Assembly: GCF_017254865.1 (NCBI RefSeq)
Contig: NZ_JAFKCV010000003.1
Location: forward strand, 248,001 to 312,000
Length of the DNA: 64,000 bases
Direction of reading: 5' to 3'
Source of the DNA: Bowmanella dokdonensis
GTDB taxonomy: Bacteria > Pseudomonadota > Gammaproteobacteria > Enterobacterales > Alteromonadaceae
Of this stretch, positions 47,239-55,780 are shown piece by piece. The stretch's first letter is position 1, and every line of letters begins with the position of its first letter. Under the pieces are notes generated by a model. The model was given only the letters and a program-made list of their open reading frames with translations. It did no database searches and had not been told where the DNA came from. The translations under genes and the position numbers were made by a program.

Positions 47239-47406
47239 GTTGATGGCCTCTTAAATTAAACAAAGTGTTAATGGTCTTGACGAGGAAAAGTGTATGAAAA
47301 AGATTCAACAGCCGATAGGCTGAAAATCGTACCTGAGTATGTGAACTGATACCTTTTAGTGACAAGCAACTGCATGGGCGGGCATAGGGGGCGGGATGGG
47401 TGATCT

Positions 47407-47432
47407 GCCTGCGCAAGGAATAGTGCGCAGGC
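47407..47432. repeat. Inverted repeat in the gap between two small-protein genes
   Basis: GCCTGCGCA-N8-TGCGCAGGC, a perfect 9-bp stem without T-run, in the 47239-47527 gap. A second stem, GGCCGGA-N5-TCCGGCC (47501-47519), lies just past the stop of the next gene. No gene is visible in this gap. Confidence 0.5.
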
Positions 47433-47527
47433 GGGTTGGCCAGGGGCTTCCCTGACCAGAGGGGTACGGCATGGCTTGAGAGGTTAAATCAGGACGATGA
47501 GGCCGGATTCTGTCCGGCCCAGACAAG

Positions 47528-47845
47528 TCAGGACTGGCTGACGAGTTGTCCGAGAATCGCCTTGGCTTCGCCTCTGTCCAGACAGGCTTCGAACGGCGCT
47601 TTGTCAAAGTCCCGGGCATCAATGAGCTGCCGCTGGCCTCTCCAGCTTCGATCTCCTTGGTGGATCTCTGCGCTGCAGCTTATTTGCTGGCCCTTGGGAT
47701 GGTAGCTAAGTCGCACCTGCTCACTGCGACGGACCAGTTCTCCATACGGGTAGCCAGGCTCGGTATACAGCTTCTCCAGACTCTGGGCCTGCCCCAGTCC
47801 ACTGATGACCAGGAATAGGGTAAGGATAAACAGAAAGTGCTTCAT
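47528..47845 (-). CDS. Small exported protein of unknown function
   Basis: 105 residues. The signal peptide is MKHFLFILTLFLVISGLGQAQ. The mature domain contains VRLSYHPKGQQISCSAEIHQG and two cysteines. I recognise no family. It is divergent from a LysR gene, whose product might regulate it. Confidence 0.65.
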   Translation of the reverse strand: MKHFLFILTLFLVISGLGQAQSLEKLYTEPGYPYGELVRRSEQVRLSYHPKGQQISCSAEIHQGDRSWRGQRQLIDARDFDKAPFEACLDRGEAKAILGQLVSQS

Positions 47846-47993
47846 GGTGTTTGTCTCCGGGTTAGCGAATAGGCAGGTAAGAAATTGTTAATCATTCGCC
47901 GTTTCTTCCTCCGGCGGTTGACTTGTATTTTCTTTACCTTGCCTATAAATTAGTGATGGTTAACAGGACTGACAAACGATTAAAACTATCAAC

Positions 47994-48009
47994 AAGATAA
48001 GAATATCTT
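47994..48009. promoter_or_regulatory. Dyad just upstream of the LysR gene
   Basis: AAGATA-AGAA-TATCTT, 8 bp before the preferred LysR ATG. It could be an autoregulatory site. Confidence 0.3.
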
Positions 48010-48017
48010 AAGTGAAG

Positions 48018-48917
48018 ATGCGACTTCCCCCTCTTAAGTCACTACAATACTTCCAGGTGGCTGCCAGCTTGCTCAGCTTCAAACAGGCGGCGTCACAATT
48101 GAATGTGACCCAGGCAGCGATCAGCCAGCAGATAAGGCTGCTCGAGTCCCATTTGGACTTACCGCTGTTTGTGCGTCTGAACCGGGAGGTCAGACTGACG
48201 GAGCAGGGGCAACAGTTGTTCGGTTATGTGACCGAGGCCTTTAACAGCCTGGAGCAGGGGGTGGCATCGCTGGGAAGGGATCCCCGTCCGGATGTGCTCA
48301 ACATTACCCTTATACCCTCTTTTGCTAATCGTTGGCTGGCTTCCCGGCTGGGCGACTTTCATCGCCAGCATCCGCAGTTCAGCGTACGTTTGCTGCCCAC
48401 CACGCAAAGGCTGGAGTTTGAGGGAACGGATCTGGATCTGGCTATTCGTTTCGGCCAGGGCAGCTATGCCGATCTGCACAGTATCAAGTTGCTGGATGAC
48501 TATTTCTATCCCATCTGCCATCCCAACCTGTTAAAAGCCAGCCGGGACTTGCGTCAGGTGCCGCTTTTGGTGGATGTGTCAGGAGATGATCAGCAGGCCC
48601 TGGGGCTTTTTATGCAGGAAAATCATCTGCAACTGACTGATTGCAATGTGGCTCTGCAGTCCCAGGACTCCAGCCTGATTATCGAAGCTGCACTGGCCGG
48701 CCAGGGGCTGGCGCTGGTCAGGCACAGTTTGGTCTATGAACTGATCCAGCGCGGGTTGTTGGCCCGGGTGAATGATTTTCAGTGTGCCAGCCTGTACAGC
48801 TATTATCTGGTTGCGCCACAACGTTATTTTGAACGGGAAAAAATCCGCCAGTTTCAGCAATGGCTGACCCGGGCCATGGCCCCTATATCAGAAGCGGCAA
48901 TTCACACCAGCAAATAA
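48018..48917 (+). CDS. LysR-type transcriptional regulator
   Basis: 299 residues. The N-terminal winged helix has SFKQAASQLNVTQAAISQQI (about 20-39), followed by an effector domain with ALAGQGLALVRHSLV. It resembles the GcvA subgroup (MRLPPLKSLQYFQVAA opening). The start is ATG 48018, with GTG 48012 possible. The 3' end overlaps the convergent SDR gene by 16 nt. Candidate targets are the divergent small exported gene and itself. Confidence 0.87.
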   Translation: MRLPPLKSLQYFQVAASLLSFKQAASQLNVTQAAISQQIRLLESHLDLPLFVRLNREVRLTEQGQQLFGYVTEAFNSLEQGVASLGRDPRPDVLNITLIPSFANRWLASRLGDFHRQHPQFSVRLLPTTQRLEFEGTDLDLAIRFGQGSYADLHSIKLLDDYFYPICHPNLLKASRDLRQVPLLVDVSGDDQQALGLFMQENHLQLTDCNVALQSQDSSLIIEAALAGQGLALVRHSLVYELIQRGLLARVNDFQCASLYSYYLVAPQRYFEREKIRQFQQWLTRAMAPISEAAIHTSK

Positions 48918-49675
48918 CCGCCGTCTACATTGACACAGGCCCCGGTGGTATAGCGACTGGCGTCACTGGCAAAGTAGAGAACCTGGCCGGTCATTTCTTC
49001 CGGTTCGGCGGCCCGGCCCATGGGAATATGCGGCAGTACTTGTTTCATAATATCCGGATTGTCAGTAATGGCACTGGCAAATTTGGTGTTGGTCAGACCG
49101 GGCAGCAGGCAGTTAACCCGGATGCCTCTGGCGGCCCATTCTTTGGCATGAGCCCTGGTCATGGCAATCACCGCCGACTTGGTGATGGAATAGATGCCCT
49201 GACCTTCGCCGGGGATCACACCGTTAACCGAGGCCACATTTACGATGCTGCCACTGCCTTGCTTTTTCATCTGTTGGCCCACCAGGTTAGTCATATAGAA
49301 ATAGCCGCGGATATTAATCTCCAGCGTCTTGTCGAAGGCCTCCACCGGCGTCTTGTCTATGGGACCGAAGTAAGGGTTTGCCGCAGCATTATTTATCAGT
49401 ATGTCAATACGGCCGAAACGCTCGATGATTTGCGCTACCGTCTGCTGCATGGCAGCAAGATCGCCGATATGACAGGCCATAGCCTCAGCCTGACCACCGG
49501 CCTGGCGGATCTGTCCGGCAACCTGTTCACAGCCCTCCAACTTGCGGCTGGACACGATGACCCGGGCCCCCTGTGCGGCAAGCGATTTGGCGATGGCCTC
49601 ACCTATGCCGCGGCTTGCACCCGTAACCAGCGCAACTTTGCCGGTTAGGTCGAAGGGATTGGATGGACTCATCAT
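48902..49675 (-). CDS. SDR oxidoreductase (last gene of the acyl-CoA dehydrogenase operon)
   Basis: 257 residues, classical short-chain dehydrogenase. The cofactor motif is TGASRGIGEA (about 18-27), then NNAAANP and the catalytic YSITK. It is probably NAD(P)-dependent on a hydroxyacyl or hydroxy acid. It ends the operon ACAD-SDR-kinase-phosphatase-SDR and lies 7 nt after the phosphatase gene. Confidence 0.88.
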   Translation of the reverse strand: MMSPSNPFDLTGKVALVTGASRGIGEAIAKSLAAQGARVIVSSRKLEGCEQVAGQIRQAGGQAEAMACHIGDLAAMQQTVAQIIERFGRIDILINNAAANPYFGPIDKTPVEAFDKTLEINIRGYFYMTNLVGQQMKKQGSGSIVNVASVNGVIPGEGQGIYSITKSAVIAMTRAHAKEWAARGIRVNCLLPGLTNTKFASAITDNPDIMKQVLPHIPMGRAAEPEEMTGQVLYFASDASRYTTGACVNVDGGYLLV

Positions 49676-49682
49676 TGGCTCC

Positions 49683-50363
49683 TTATCTGAAGGTCAGTAA
49701 TTCGGGATGGGGCAAAAAGTGTTGGATTTGGTTAAATGTCAGCAAGCGCCAGCGATCGCCCACTGACAAGAAGCTGGTCACAGAGCCATTGGCAATCCGG
49801 CTGTTCAGGTGAATGGCCTGGATACCGTCCAGTTTCATGGCTGCAGCTGTGAGGGCGGCAATCACGCCCCCTGAGGTGAATACCCAATGATGGCTGTCCG
49901 TGGTAAGGGCCTGCATGCCCCGGTGGGTGCGGGCAGAAAATGCCTGCCAGCTTTCTTTATAGTCCCCCTGTTCAGTCCCTGACACCCAACGCTGCATGGC
50001 CTGCTTAAATATCTGCATAAAGGCCTGTTCGGGTTCTGCTTCTTCCTGCAGGGTCTTTTGCATCTGAGCCGGATCCCGCCACTGGGGTCTCACGCAAAAC
50101 AGCACGTCCAGAAAGTCGAACTCATCGAAATCGTCACACAGCCTCACTTGCTGGCTCAACCCCGCACCGTTTAAAAATGCCTGACCACTTTGCTGCTGTC
50201 GCCTGAGACTGCCGCAATGAAACCTGGCCTGCTCAAGCAGATCTTGCATCTGTCTGCCCAGATGCTGCATCTGCCGGTGGCCCAGTGCGCTCAGATCGTC
50301 ATACTGGTGCAGATCGCTGGCAGCTTGCCCATGGCGGACCAGATGCAGATACCTGATAGTCAT
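49683..50363 (-). CDS. Histidine phosphatase family protein
   Basis: 226 residues. The catalytic RHG motif is LVRHGQAASD (about 8-17), and VFTSGGVIAAL supplies the second His-free core seen in some members. It overlaps the kinase gene by 4 nt. In context it might remove a phosphate placed by the neighbouring kinase, or clear a phosphorylated intermediate; that is inference. Confidence 0.85.
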   Translation of the reverse strand: MTIRYLHLVRHGQAASDLHQYDDLSALGHRQMQHLGRQMQDLLEQARFHCGSLRRQQQSGQAFLNGAGLSQQVRLCDDFDEFDFLDVLFCVRPQWRDPAQMQKTLQEEAEPEQAFMQIFKQAMQRWVSGTEQGDYKESWQAFSARTHRGMQALTTDSHHWVFTSGGVIAALTAAAMKLDGIQAIHLNSRIANGSVTSFLSVGDRWRLLTFNQIQHFLPHPELLTFR

Positions 50364-51415
50364 TGTTGCTCCATCAATGCCAGACAGCGCTGGTGCAGAT
50401 GGTTACTGAGATGCCCGAAACCGGCAAAGCGTGCATCCTTGGTCTGGCCGGTAAAATAGCGCTGATAGATTTGCTGGACGATGCCGGCCAGACGGAACAG
50501 GCCGAAGATCTGATAATAACCAAAAGGCACGGGATCACGGCCAGTGGCCTCAAAATAGGCAGCCACCATGTCATCGCGACTCAGCATGCCCGGCAGATGA
50601 GTCGGTTGCAGCCTGACCTGTTGCATAATGGTATGATCCTGGGGTTCCACCCAATAAGCCAGAGCGCTACCCAGATCCATCAAGGGATCGCCCAGGGTGG
50701 CCAGTTCCCAGTCCAATACCCCGATAACTTCAAGGCTGTCCGGGTCAAGCACCAGATTATCGAACCGGTAGTCGTTATGGATCACACAGGGAGAGTCTTC
50801 AGCAGGCTGATTGGCATCCAGCCACTCACTTATAGGAAGAAAATCGGCCACATCTTCTGTCTTGGCTCTTTCCAGTCGTTTTCGCCAGCCCGATATCTGG
50901 CGCTGCATATAGCCTTCGCCTTTACCCAAACCCTCCAGGCCACAGCATTTGATATCCAGGTTATGCAACCGGGCCAGTCCCTCAATATAGATCCGGCACA
51001 GGGAGTCACTGGTGGTAGGGCTTGCAGGCAAAGAATCCGGCAATTCACGGCGCAGAATCAGGCCCCTTACTTCACTCATCAGATAAAAATCACAAGCCAT
51101 TACCCGATGGTCGGTGCAGATAAGCCGTACCTCGGGCACATAGGGATAATGGGGTTTAAGCGCCTGCATCAGCTTTGCCTCACGGGCCACATCATGGGCG
51201 CCTGCCGGCAGTTTGCCAAAGGGCGGTCGGCGCAGGATGAATGTGTCGTTATCGTAGGCGAGCCGGTAAGTGAGATTGGACGCCCCGGCCGGAAACTGAC
51301 GGATCTGTGGCTGGCCCTGAAGGTGTGGACATTGGCTTTTCAGCCACTGATCTACCCTCTCCAGCGGCAGATGCTCACCGTCTCTAGGGGCTATGGTGTT
51401 GTCTTGCTCGCGCAT
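50360..51415 (-). CDS. APH-like phosphotransferase (ACAD10/11 or LvaA type kinase)
   Basis: 351 residues with an aminoglycoside-phosphotransferase/choline-kinase fold. The N-terminal lobe has FPAGASNLTYRLAYDNDTFI and a basic RRPPFG. The Brenner motif is VIHNDYRFDNLVLDP, followed by the metal-binding GVLDWELATLGDPLMDLG. This is the subgroup fused to acyl-CoA dehydrogenase in animal ACAD10/ACAD11 and separate as LvaA in Pseudomonas, which phosphorylate hydroxyacyl-CoA. It is encoded with an acyl-CoA dehydrogenase here, which supports the same role. Confidence 0.86.
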   Translation of the reverse strand: MREQDNTIAPRDGEHLPLERVDQWLKSQCPHLQGQPQIRQFPAGASNLTYRLAYDNDTFILRRPPFGKLPAGAHDVAREAKLMQALKPHYPYVPEVRLICTDHRVMACDFYLMSEVRGLILRRELPDSLPASPTTSDSLCRIYIEGLARLHNLDIKCCGLEGLGKGEGYMQRQISGWRKRLERAKTEDVADFLPISEWLDANQPAEDSPCVIHNDYRFDNLVLDPDSLEVIGVLDWELATLGDPLMDLGSALAYWVEPQDHTIMQQVRLQPTHLPGMLSRDDMVAAYFEATGRDPVPFGYYQIFGLFRLAGIVQQIYQRYFTGQTKDARFAGFGHLSNHLHQRCLALMEQQ

Positions 51416-51427
51416 AATATTCCTTAC

Positions 51428-52210
51428 TCAGAGTTTACGCATCAGGGAATACAAGGCGCCAGGATGCAGGCGCTTGAGGTACCACATCCAGCGCTCACGC
51501 CTGTGAGGCAGGCATAAGAACTGGCCCTGATCCGAGGCTTCAATGATAATCGTGGCTACCTCATCGGCATTCAGGGGGCTGCGCTGCATCAGCTTCTCCA
51601 CCGCCAGACGGGCTTTTGCATCCTGCTTCGGAATACTATGTGCCAGGGCAGTCTGGAAAAATGCCGGACAGGCGACCGTTACTCCAATCTTTTCCTTACC
51701 CAGTTCCTGTTGCAACACCTCCGAAAGAGCAATCACCGCCGCCTTGCTGGCACTGTAAATGGAGGTGTGGCTGCCACACAGCAGACCGGCCATGGAGGCA
51801 ATATTGGTCACATGGGCCTTTGCGCTCTGTCGCAGCTGAGGCAGCAGCAACCGGGTCAGCCGCGCCTGTGCAAACAGATTCAGCTCAAATACCTGTTGCC
51901 AGTCCTCGTCCTGCTGCTGTTCCAGCTTGCAGATACGCCCAGCAATGCCGGCATTATTGTACAGTCTGTCAATGTGGGACCAGGTGGAGATAACCTCATC
52001 AATAGCCTGCCGGCAGGCCTGCGCACTGGTCAGGTCGGTTTGAATAAACCGGCTGTGACCGCCAAGGGCATTCAGCGTCCTCACTGCCTGTTGACCATTT
52101 TCAGGATTGATATCCAGGATAAAGATTTGGTCGCCGCGTCTGGCATGGACTTTGGCCAGGGCCAGACCCAGCCCGTGGGCACCACCGGTAATCAGAATGT
52201 ATTGGCTCAT
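51428..52210 (-). CDS. SDR oxidoreductase
   Basis: 260 residues. The cofactor motif is TGGAHGLGLA (about 8-17) with LDINPE (acidic, favouring NAD), then NNAGIAG and the catalytic YSASK. The C-terminal extension (RRERWMWYLKRLHPGALYSL) is typical of lipid- or long-chain-acting SDRs. It is placed 12 nt before the kinase gene and overlaps the ACAD gene by 4 nt. Confidence 0.87.
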   Translation of the reverse strand: MSQYILITGGAHGLGLALAKVHARRGDQIFILDINPENGQQAVRTLNALGGHSRFIQTDLTSAQACRQAIDEVISTWSHIDRLYNNAGIAGRICKLEQQQDEDWQQVFELNLFAQARLTRLLLPQLRQSAKAHVTNIASMAGLLCGSHTSIYSASKAAVIALSEVLQQELGKEKIGVTVACPAFFQTALAHSIPKQDAKARLAVEKLMQRSPLNADEVATIIIEASDQGQFLCLPHRRERWMWYLKRLHPGALYSLMRKL

Positions 52211-53415
52211 AGATGTCCGTATTTCTTCAGTTCCAGTTTGGCGATGGTGGCGCGGTGAACCTCATCGGGGCCATCGGCGATGCGCAGCACTCTGCCGCCG
52301 GCCCAGAATTCAGCCAGTGGCAGGCTGTCATCCACTCCGGCGCCGCCGTGCATCTGGATAGCGTCATCTGCTACCTGCTGCATCAGATTGGCTGCCACCA
52401 CCTTGATTTGCGCTACCTCGCAGATGGCAGCCTTGATGCCCTGGTTGTCGATGAGTCTGGCCGTATGCAGGCACAGGAGCCGGGCCTGATCGATGGCCAT
52501 CCTGTGATTGGCGATACGCTCCCTGTTGCCGCCTAAATCGATCAGCGGCTTGCCGAAAGCCCGACGGTGGATACCCCGCTCAATCATCATTTTCAGCAGA
52601 CGTTCAGCGGCGCCGATGGCGCGCATGGCGTGGTGGATCCGTCCAGGTCCCAGTCGTCCCTGGGCGATTTCGAAGCCGCGACCGGGACCGGCAATAATGG
52701 CACCCAGTGGCAGGCGCACATTGTCGAAGCTGACTTCCCCGTGACCCTGTGGCAGGTGCCTGCTCCCAAATACACTGAGCAATCGCTCTATTTTTACCCC
52801 CGGATGGTCCCTGGGCACCAGGACCATGGAATGTTGCTGATGCTTGGGGGCTTCCGGGAAGGTCAGGCCCATAAAGATCAGCATCCGGCAGTTTGGATGG
52901 CCGATTCCCGTGCTCCACCATTTGCGACCGTTAAGCACTACCTCATTGCCCTGGATTTGGGCAGTGGCCTGCATATTGGTGGCATCGCTGCTGGCTACCT
53001 CTGGCTCGGTCATACAAAAGGCCGAACGGATGTCCCCGCGCAGCAGGGGCTTAAGCCATTGCTCCTGTTGTAGCTGCGATCCGTAATGTACCAGCACTTC
53101 CATATTTCCCGTATCAGGGGCATTACAGTTGAATACTTCGGGGGCCAGCAGGCTGTGTCCCATTGCCTCGGCCATCAGGGCGTATTCATAGTTGCTAAAG
53201 CCGGCGCCATACTCCTTAACCGGCATAAACAGGTTCCACAGTCCCTTTTCCCGGCAATCCAACTTAAGCGTCTCAAGCTCTGGCATCAGTTGCCAACCCC
53301 GGTCTGGATTGGCCATGGCTTGTGCAAAGGGCTGTTCCAACGGAATGATTTGCTGCTGTACCCGTTCTGTGACCTGCTTGAGCGTCTGCCGGGCATGGAG
53401 TGAAAGTTCGAACAT
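52207..53415 (-). CDS. Acyl-CoA dehydrogenase (ACAD10/11-like)
   Basis: 402 residues in the FAD-dependent acyl-CoA dehydrogenase fold. It has CMTEPEVASSDATNM, KWWSTGIGHPNC, HGEVSFDNVRLP and the C-terminal MHGGAGVDDSLPLAEFWAGG followed by ADGPDEVHRATIAK. The GPDEVH form, rather than the usual catalytic YEGTxQ segment, is typical of the ACAD10/11/LvaC subgroup. First gene of the operon, divergent from a LysR gene. Confidence 0.88.
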   Translation of the reverse strand: MFELSLHARQTLKQVTERVQQQIIPLEQPFAQAMANPDRGWQLMPELETLKLDCREKGLWNLFMPVKEYGAGFSNYEYALMAEAMGHSLLAPEVFNCNAPDTGNMEVLVHYGSQLQQEQWLKPLLRGDIRSAFCMTEPEVASSDATNMQATAQIQGNEVVLNGRKWWSTGIGHPNCRMLIFMGLTFPEAPKHQQHSMVLVPRDHPGVKIERLLSVFGSRHLPQGHGEVSFDNVRLPLGAIIAGPGRGFEIAQGRLGPGRIHHAMRAIGAAERLLKMMIERGIHRRAFGKPLIDLGGNRERIANHRMAIDQARLLCLHTARLIDNQGIKAAICEVAQIKVVAANLMQQVADDAIQMHGGAGVDDSLPLAEFWAGGRVLRIADGPDEVHRATIAKLELKKYGHL

Positions 53416-53455
53416 GCAAAGAGCCTGAGGATTTGAACTTGCTTGCAGTCTAGTT

Positions 53456-53482
53456 AATTCATTCGTATAAAAGGAATGAATT
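53456..53482. promoter_or_regulatory. Inverted repeat in the LysR/ACAD divergent region
   Basis: AATTCATTC-N9-GAATGAATT, perfect 9-bp arms, between the ACAD start (53415) and the LysR start (53508). Its size and interrupted symmetry fit a LysR-type operator controlling both promoters. Confidence 0.55.
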
Positions 53483-53507
53483 CTATTTATTACTTTTGAT
53501 TCAGATA

Positions 53508-54413
53508 ATGAATATTAATAAGCTGGATTTGAATCTGCTGGTGCTGATGAAAGTGCTTTACGACTGTCGCTCCACTACCCGGGCCGGGGAGATCCTGCAT
53601 GTCTCCCAACCCGCCATCAGCCATGCCTTGAACCGTTTGCGTCTCGCCCTGGACGATCCACTGTTTGAACGACGGGGACGGCGTATGGTACCCACTGCCA
53701 AGGCTGAGCGGTTGGTCACTGCAATGACCCCGGCTCTGGCTCTGCTGGACAGCAGCCTGGCCCAGTTGCACAGATTTGACCCCGGCCAGTCCAATCAGCG
53801 GTTCGTGCTGGGGCTTAACAGCGCTATAGAGAACCTGTTGTTGCCGCCGCTGATGAGCAGACTGGCACAGGCGGCACCCAGGGTGACGGTGACCGGGCAG
53901 GGCATCAGTCGCGAGTCTGTCATTGAGCGACTGGTAGGCGGTGAATTTGATCTGGCCATTGACGCGGCCACCCTGGTCAATGATCAGATTCAACAGCAGT
54001 TGTTGCTGCAAAGCGACTATGTGGTACTGGGCCGACAAGGCCATCCCCTGCTGGCGCAGTCCTTATCACTGTCCGGGTACTTAGCGGCCAAACATGTGCT
54101 GGTCAGCCGCCGGGCCCAGGGACAGGGAATAGAGGATCACTTCCTGGCCCGTCATGGACACTCAAGAGAGCTTTCTATGCGTTGCCAGAGTCATTGGACT
54201 GCTTGCCAGTTGGCGGCGGGAACAGATTGCCTGGTGACTCTGCCCAGGTTGTTTTTCTCCCAGATTCAGAGGCTGCATGCTTTTTCCCTGGCTGATTTTC
54301 CCCTGCCTGAACTGAAACTGGAGGTCTATCTGTATTGGCACAGATCCCGAGGTGAGGATCCCGCTAACGTTTGGCTTCGGGAGCAGATCCTGGCGCTGAT
54401 CCCTGCTCTGTGA
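53508..54413 (+). CDS. LysR-type regulator of the ACAD/kinase operon
   Basis: 301 residues. It starts MNINKLDLNLLVLMKVLYD; the helix-turn-helix core is STTRAGEILHVSQPAISHAL. The effector domain has GLNSAIENLLLPPLM and GGEFDLAIDAA. It belongs to the NodD/LeuO-like subgroup by its opening. The start is the ATG at 53508. It is divergent from the ACAD operon, with a good candidate operator between, so it is probably its regulator. Confidence 0.88.
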   Translation: MNINKLDLNLLVLMKVLYDCRSTTRAGEILHVSQPAISHALNRLRLALDDPLFERRGRRMVPTAKAERLVTAMTPALALLDSSLAQLHRFDPGQSNQRFVLGLNSAIENLLLPPLMSRLAQAAPRVTVTGQGISRESVIERLVGGEFDLAIDAATLVNDQIQQQLLLQSDYVVLGRQGHPLLAQSLSLSGYLAAKHVLVSRRAQGQGIEDHFLARHGHSRELSMRCQSHWTACQLAAGTDCLVTLPRLFFSQIQRLHAFSLADFPLPELKLEVYLYWHRSRGEDPANVWLREQILALIPAL

Positions 54414-54464
54414 GCCGGGTCGGTTAATCTAGCCTTTGCTTCCTGACAGGTTTTATGAAATTAA

Positions 54465-54485
54465 TAAAAAAGACCAGTCTGGTCC
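54465..54485 (-). terminator. Orphan minus-strand terminator-like hairpin
   Basis: Minus strand GACCAG-A-CTGGTC followed by TTTTTTATTAA. No minus-strand gene is visible just upstream. It may insulate the LysR 3' end from transcription entering from the neighbouring repeat element. Confidence 0.5.
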
Positions 54486-54492
54486 GGCCACC

Positions 54493-54685
54493 TAGAGGCT
54501 GTTTATCTTTCATGTGCGCCTCTGCTGGCGGCTATTTTCTTGTCCAGCAAGGCGGCAGGAGTGAAGTTTAGTGGGCCTAAATAAGCGACTGATGACGCCA
54601 CTGGGCGGGAAAATAGCCCCAGCCCTATGGGTTGAGCCATTTTTATCTCTCACCAGAGGGGCATATGAAAGATAAACAGCCTCTA
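54493..54685. mobile_element. MITE-like element with 32-bp terminal inverted repeats
   Basis: 193-bp non-coding element. Arm 1 at 54493-54524 (begins TAGAGGCTGTTTATC) is the reverse complement of arm 2 at 54654-54685 with two mismatches. The outer ends are TA dinucleotides, possibly a TA target duplication as in the IS630/Tc1 group. No transposase frame is inside. The right arm ends 18 bp before the ATG of the next gene, so the element probably carries or replaces its promoter. Copies elsewhere in the genome would confirm it; none is seen in this window. Confidence 0.6.
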
Positions 54686-54703
54686 ATGTCACAGGAGAAT
54701 AAC

Positions 54704-55768
54704 ATGCAACGAAATTGGATGATCTATGGTGCTAATGGCTACAGTGCCAGCCTGATTGCCAGGGAGGCCAAGGCCCGTGGTATGCAGCCGATTCTGGCTG
54801 GCCGCAGCGGTGAAAAGATCAAAGCGCTGGCCGATGAGCTGGCGTTGCCGTCCCGGGTGTTTGACTTGTCCGATGGTCAGGCGGTCCGCCAGGCCCTCAA
54901 CGATGTGGACTTAGTGCTGCATTGCGCCGGTCCTTTCTCCTCGACCAGCCAGCCGATGCTGGACGCCTGCCTGGATACCGCCACCCACTACTTCGATATT
55001 ACCGGCGAGATAGCCGTATTCGAGCAATGCCACTCCACTGACACAGACAAGAGAGCCAGGGAAGCCGGTATCCTGGTCTGCCCGGGAGTGGGGTTCGATG
55101 TGGTCCCTACCGATTGTCTTGCCGCCAAACTGAAACAGGCCTTGCCGTCGGCTACTCATCTGGAACTTGCCTACAAGGCCGGCAAACACCTAAGCCCGGG
55201 GACAGCCAAGACCATGGCAGAGGGTATGGGAGAGCTGTGTAAGGTAAGGGAAAACGGCCGCATCAAGGGTATTTATTCCAGAACCCGGCAGATCGATTTC
55301 GGCCAGGGAGAGCGACTGGCTATGACTATCCCCTGGGGCGATGTCAGCACCGCCTATCACAGTACCGGCATTCCTAACGTGGCTGTGTATGTGCCCGTTT
55401 CACCCAACACGGTCAAACGGGTACACAGGATGCAAAAATTCCGCTGGTTCTGGTCCCTGTCCTGGGTACAGGCCTGGAGCAAGAAACAGGTGGATAAACG
55501 TATTAAAGGCCCGTCTGAAGAAGTACGCAGGGAGAGTCCCACCATTTTGTGGGGGCAGGTATGGGACGAACAGGGTAATCGCAAAACGGCTCGCTTTATT
55601 ACGCCCAACGGTTATGACCTGACTATCTCAGCGCCACTGGCCATGATCCAGGCGCTGATGGCCGGTGAGGTGAGTGGCCAGGGTTGTACCACCCCGTCGA
55701 AGATGATGGGGGCGGACTTTGTCTGGCGACTGCCCGGGGTCACCCAACTGGAGTGGCTTTCAGAATGA
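54704..55768 (+). CDS. Saccharopine-dehydrogenase-like NAD(P)-binding protein
   Basis: 354 residues. A Rossmann-type N-terminus (WMIYGANGYSASLIA, about 5-19) and LAGRSGEKIKAL are followed by LVLHCAGPFSSTSQPMLDAC, FDITGEIAVFEQC and CPGVGFDVVPTDCLA, the pattern of the saccharopine-reductase-like (SCCPDH) family. The substrate is unknown. The ATG at 54704 has an AGGAG site; upstream codons belong to the MITE-like element. Confidence 0.85.
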   Translation: MQRNWMIYGANGYSASLIAREAKARGMQPILAGRSGEKIKALADELALPSRVFDLSDGQAVRQALNDVDLVLHCAGPFSSTSQPMLDACLDTATHYFDITGEIAVFEQCHSTDTDKRAREAGILVCPGVGFDVVPTDCLAAKLKQALPSATHLELAYKAGKHLSPGTAKTMAEGMGELCKVRENGRIKGIYSRTRQIDFGQGERLAMTIPWGDVSTAYHSTGIPNVAVYVPVSPNTVKRVHRMQKFRWFWSLSWVQAWSKKQVDKRIKGPSEEVRRESPTILWGQVWDEQGNRKTARFITPNGYDLTISAPLAMIQALMAGEVSGQGCTTPSKMMGADFVWRLPGVTQLEWLSE

Positions 55769-55780
55769 AGGCCTGATGTG

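Noticed and set aside
48860-49648. A 262-codon plus-strand frame antisense to the SDR gene
   Set aside because: It is a shadow of a well-supported SDR with TGxxxGIG and YxxxK motifs.
50363-51517. A 384-codon plus-strand frame antisense to the APH-like kinase
   Set aside because: The kinase on the other strand has clear catalytic motifs and operon overlaps. This frame has none.
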